Shown here one piece after another: positions 60,745 to 64,000 of a stretch of 64,000 nucleotides of DNA. Below the pieces are notes generated by a model, which had not been told where the DNA came from, ran no database searches, and worked only from the letters and a program-made list of their open reading frames with translations. Position 1 is the stretch's first letter; the number at the start of each line of letters is the position of its first letter. The DNA lies in the NCBI GenBank assembly GCA_030248215.1, contig JASANG010000835.1, positions 1 to 64,000 on the forward strand. The letters are read 5' to 3'. Origin of the DNA: Enoplolaimus lenunculus (taxonomy: Eukaryota > Nematoda > Enoplea > Enoplida > Thoracostomopsidae). The position numbers and the translations under genes were made by a program.

Positions 60745-62506
60745 CTGGCCAATTTATAGCACAAGGGCTTCCCGTTTTCCAAGGGGGAAACTTACGACCA
60801 GAAGTGCAGCGCAGCCCATTAGTATAATTTTGGCTTGTAAAAGATGGAAACGTGGAAAGTTCAGACGCCTGAATATTCTCTAGTTCGGTACTGAAGTTGG
60901 AAATTTAGGCGAAGTTCGGAAACCAGGAAAAGTTAAACGTATAGGGCTCTCTAGGTCTGGTATGGTAGGAATGGTTTGGTTGCCTTGTCTGAAAAATGGG
61001 GATGTGTTTTCGGTTCGGGAAACGGGAAAAGTGGAAAATTCAAGCATAGGAGCATAAGGTTTTGCCATGTTAAACGAAAAAGTCGGAAAATTTAAAACGT
61101 ATAGGTTTTCCGTGGTTAGTTAGAGAACATCCGGGGCTTTGCTTGAAAAACGGGAAAAATGAAAAGTTCAAAACGCCTAGATTTTCCTTTGGTTGGTCAG
61201 GGAAACGTAAAACGTAGGTTTTGCTTGTAAAACGGGAGTAGTGGAAAATTTAAAACGTATAGGTTATTCATGGTTAAGTAGAAAAATTCTAAAGCGTAGG
61301 TTTTTTAGAAAACAGGAAAAGTAGAAAATTAAAAAACACTTGAATATTCTCAGCCAAAATTGTACTTGCGATTGTTTCTCCCAACCAGCGGAATTCCTAG
61401 CGGTCATACAGGTGTGGCTACGCTTCAATTTTAACACTAACCCATGAAAACTTCAACGTTTGAATTTTCCACTTTTCCGTTTTACAAACAAAATTTATAC
61501 GCTTCAAATTTTCCTTAAGAAACCTGAGGATATCTTAGCGTTTGAATTCCGGTAAATTTATAGCTTCCTTTACCGCTACGCAAAAGTGAGGGGTAATTTT
61601 TTTCATTTGTATCATGAAATGTAAGAAATGTTTTGTTGTCATGTTTTAAAAGTATAGTTTCTAGTGTGAAAATTACGTTATGTTTCAGGGGGGCAGCCGC
61701 CTTCCTGCACCCCTTGCGATTTGAAGGAATACTAAGCAGAATGGGGGCTGGCGCCTTCAATAGTTTCTAGTGTGAAACTTATTCGTCAATTTTACGGTAT
61801 GTTTCAGGGGGCAGCCGCCTTCCAGCACCCCTTGCGATCTTAGTGCTGTTGGCTTAGGGGAGGCAGAAGCCCCCCATCCTGCTAAAAAGTATTCGATCAA
61901 ATCGCCGGGGGCCCGCAATTAGACTTTAATATACGTGAACACTTGTGGCGAGGGAAAAATTTCCATTGTAGGAGGAAACTGCAGAAGTGCCTGAATTCGA
62001 TACGTTTTAAATTTTCCACTTTTCCGTTTTTCAAACAATACCTACGCTTAGAATTTTCCGTGCCTAACCATGGAAAACCTATGCGTTTTGAATTTTCTAC
62101 TTTTCTCGTTTTCCAAACGAAACCTACATGCTTCTAAGTTTTTACAACCAACCCAGGGAATATCTCATAGGCGTTGAGTTTTTCACTTTGCGTTTTTCGA
62201 ACAAAATCTACTTTCAGACTTTCCCTATAAGTATTTAACCAAGGAAAACCCTATACGTTTTAAATTTTCCACTTTTTCGGTTTTCCAAACAAACATTACA
62301 CTACAGATTTTTCCTACCGAACCAGGAAATATCCAGGATCATGGATTTTCCACTGTTTCAGTATTCCCAGATACACTTAATGCTTGTGATTTTTCCTACC
62401 AAAGCAGCCGAGTTCCTAGCCGTCATATAGGCTTGGCTGCACTGCACTCCTCGTCGTATGTTTTCCACATTGGAAAACAGGAAGCCCCTGTGCTATGCAT
62501 GGGCCA
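60745..62506. mobile_element. Fold-back element with tandem-repeat arms
   Basis: Outer inverted ends contain ATAGCACAAGGGCTTCCCGT (left) and ATAGCACAGGGGCTTCCTGT (right, inverted). Between them, the left arm (to about 61345) is made of degenerate units of about 80 bp with AAAACGTATAGGTTTTCC and AAACGGGAAAAGTGGAAAAT. The right arm (about 61950-62400) has the same units inverted. The centre holds a partial duplication around GGGGGCAGCCGCCTTCC at about 61690 and 61807. No coding frame. Confidence 0.75.
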
Positions 62507-62686
62507 CAAAGTTTTCTGATTGGCATCTTTACTAATACAAATTACGATGAAACCGTAAAGTACACAACTGTAGTGAAGGCAGAAGAAAAAATAAGAGCGG
62601 GTTGCGGGTAAAGTAACGTTTGCGCACGTATTCCCTCAAAGCGCAGCGCGGGTAAAAAGTCTTTACCCACTTAGATCTCTGTGATG

Positions 62687-62835
62687 CAGGGTACAACCGT
62701 AGGTCTGACTCCGGCTCCGGCAGAACAATTTACGTCCGGCTCCGGCAGAAAATCGATCTCTGGCGTCGGTAGGGTTTTTGTCGGAGGTCCCAACAATTTC
62801 GGTAATTAAATTTTGCCGAATTTCGCAAAATTCAC
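62687..62835 (+). mobile_element. hAT-type MITE, left-end fragment
   Basis: Starts CAGGGTACAACCGTAGGTCT, matching the ends of 24741-25060, and carries two GTCCGGCTCCGGCAGAA units. No right end was found, so it is truncated or decayed. Confidence 0.6.
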
Positions 62836-64000
62836 TTTTTTGTGCGTTTTGTTTTAAGACTTTGTACAATTTTGAGAAAAAAATTGCGGAGATTTCGTAA
62901 TTGATCAGTGTATTAATACGAAAACATTTTTAACAACACCTTACAGATATTTGCTCAGATATCTATTTCTGTTGAACTGTCTCTAGCAATCTCTGTTTAA
63001 TGTGCATAAACATGGTGTGGAAGCTATTGTAATGTATGATCATAATCACACAAACTGTGTGGCAGCGGGGTTCACGTTATTAAATTAGATATATTTGGCG
63101 CTTGTTGTCTTCAAGGAGCTCGTGGTTTTTACTTTACCCTGTGCGTTGTTTTCGGTAGAGCAATCAGGCAAAAGTTGGTTTGTTCACAAGCACAACTTTT
63201 CGGGGAGTTTTTACATAACCTCACTTTTTCACGATTAACCATGGTGTGGCTTATATTTCAAAGTTTCATTATTTGTTGTAAAATTAGATGTGAACGTGGA
63301 ACGTCGTGATGGATCATCGTGGTCACCATGTCGAAGGATTTTTGACGCTTCTTGCTACAGAACTTCAAGAGGCACAGCGCGTTCGCACTGAATGCGTTTT
63401 GAGGTTGGATTTTTGCATATATTCATGCATATATTTAGGGCGCGACCGGGTTTAATAAAATGAATGGAATTTGGAAGGTGTGCTGCGCGTTGTTTCAACA
63501 TTGGATGCTCACTGTTGCTTCCAATTTTATTCACATTCAGCCTTAATGAAGAGTGCAGGACCCGGACTACGGTTTGCAAGGCCTTTTGTGTATTACAAAT
63601 ACGATGTTTGTGCAGTACGGTCGTCTTTATATGATTGCGTGCTTTTGGCAAACTTTCATTTTAAACAGTGGAAATCTGGATTAACTAACCACTAAATTAA
63701 AAGGACTTGCGGGGACTTTAGAGGGACAGTATTGTTCTGAGAACCCGGTCAGCTAAGAAAGTTTATATGTATTATTTTAATAAATGTCCAGGCCACCAGA
63801 TATTTGATTAGTTTAATCGTTCGTTTTGGTATAAACCTGGTGTGGCTGATATTGCAAACAACTGTCAAATACAGTTTATAAAGTTTCGTATTCGAGTCGC
63901 TGGGTGTATCCCACATCTGTACATCTATTATTTGACGCTTCTTGCTGCCGAACTTCAAGGAGCTTGGTTATATATTTTTAGCTGCTGAAATCTGAAACTT

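Larger units (their letters stand above)
59503..64000. other. Gene-free 3' region
   Basis: No gene is supported. Contents: hAT MITE relic (about 59940-60165), CCCGCGGG fragments (60300-60380, 62595-62672), TTAGGC-type repeat in reverse (60595-60700), the fold-back element (60745-62506), a hAT left end (62687-62835), a Harbinger end fragment (63067-63085), and a duplicated motif TTTGACGCTTCTTGCT at about 63341 and 63932 with similar flanks, 590 bp apart. An AATAAA at about 59980 might serve the helicase transcript. Confidence 0.5.

Overview
The window looks like nuclear DNA of a nematode: AT-rich, repeat-rich and intron-dense. The case rests on a degenerin-class DEG/ENaC channel whose extracellular motifs match the MEC-4/DEG-1/UNC-8 group, which is typical of nematodes, and on many short runs of TTAGGC, the nematode telomere unit. 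The many small transposon remnants suggest a large, repeat-loaded genome; I cannot name the species.

Layout. 1-3.7 kb is repeats and unassigned sequence. 3.7-6.8 kb carries, on the minus strand, a small claudin-like membrane-protein gene with element insertions in its introns. 6.8-20.8 kb is almost gene-free: a fold-back minisatellite, a dead DD41D mariner transposon with both ends, non-autonomous (MITE-like) elements, and a Harbinger-like element whose empty target survives beside it. 20,834-21,025 is the last exon of a costars-domain (ABRA/STARS-like) gene. 21-27.3 kb is repeats, including a hAT-like MITE with a perfect 8-bp target duplication. 27,279-27,899 is a Ser-rich, acidic exon that may be the 5' end of the next gene. 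31,562-44,893 is the degenerin gene: 15 exons, every intron GT-AG and every junction in phase, giving 1,015 residues with an unusually long disordered N-terminus. 44.9-49.0 kb is gene-free and holds a local segmental duplication. 49,028-59,502 is a complete DDX19/Dbp5 mRNA-export helicase gene in 12 exons (587 aa), with at least three datable element insertions in its introns. 59.5-64 kb is gene-free and contains a 1.8-kb fold-back element built of degenerate tandem units.

The host genes do not form an operon or a shared pathway: a mechanosensory-type sodium channel, an mRNA-export helicase, a putative actin/Rho regulator and a tetraspan membrane protein. All exons were read by eye from splice sites and family motifs; no search was run, so boundaries may be off by a base or two. 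The most unusual items are (1) TTAA-flanked elements with inverted ends that carry a tRNA-like A-box/B-box unit, (2) a 101-bp minisatellite that copied an exon end plus its 5' splice site seven times in the degenerin gene, and (3) fold-back elements with tandem-repeat arms. I saw no CRISPR array, no intact tRNA or rRNA gene and no clear retroelement coding region.
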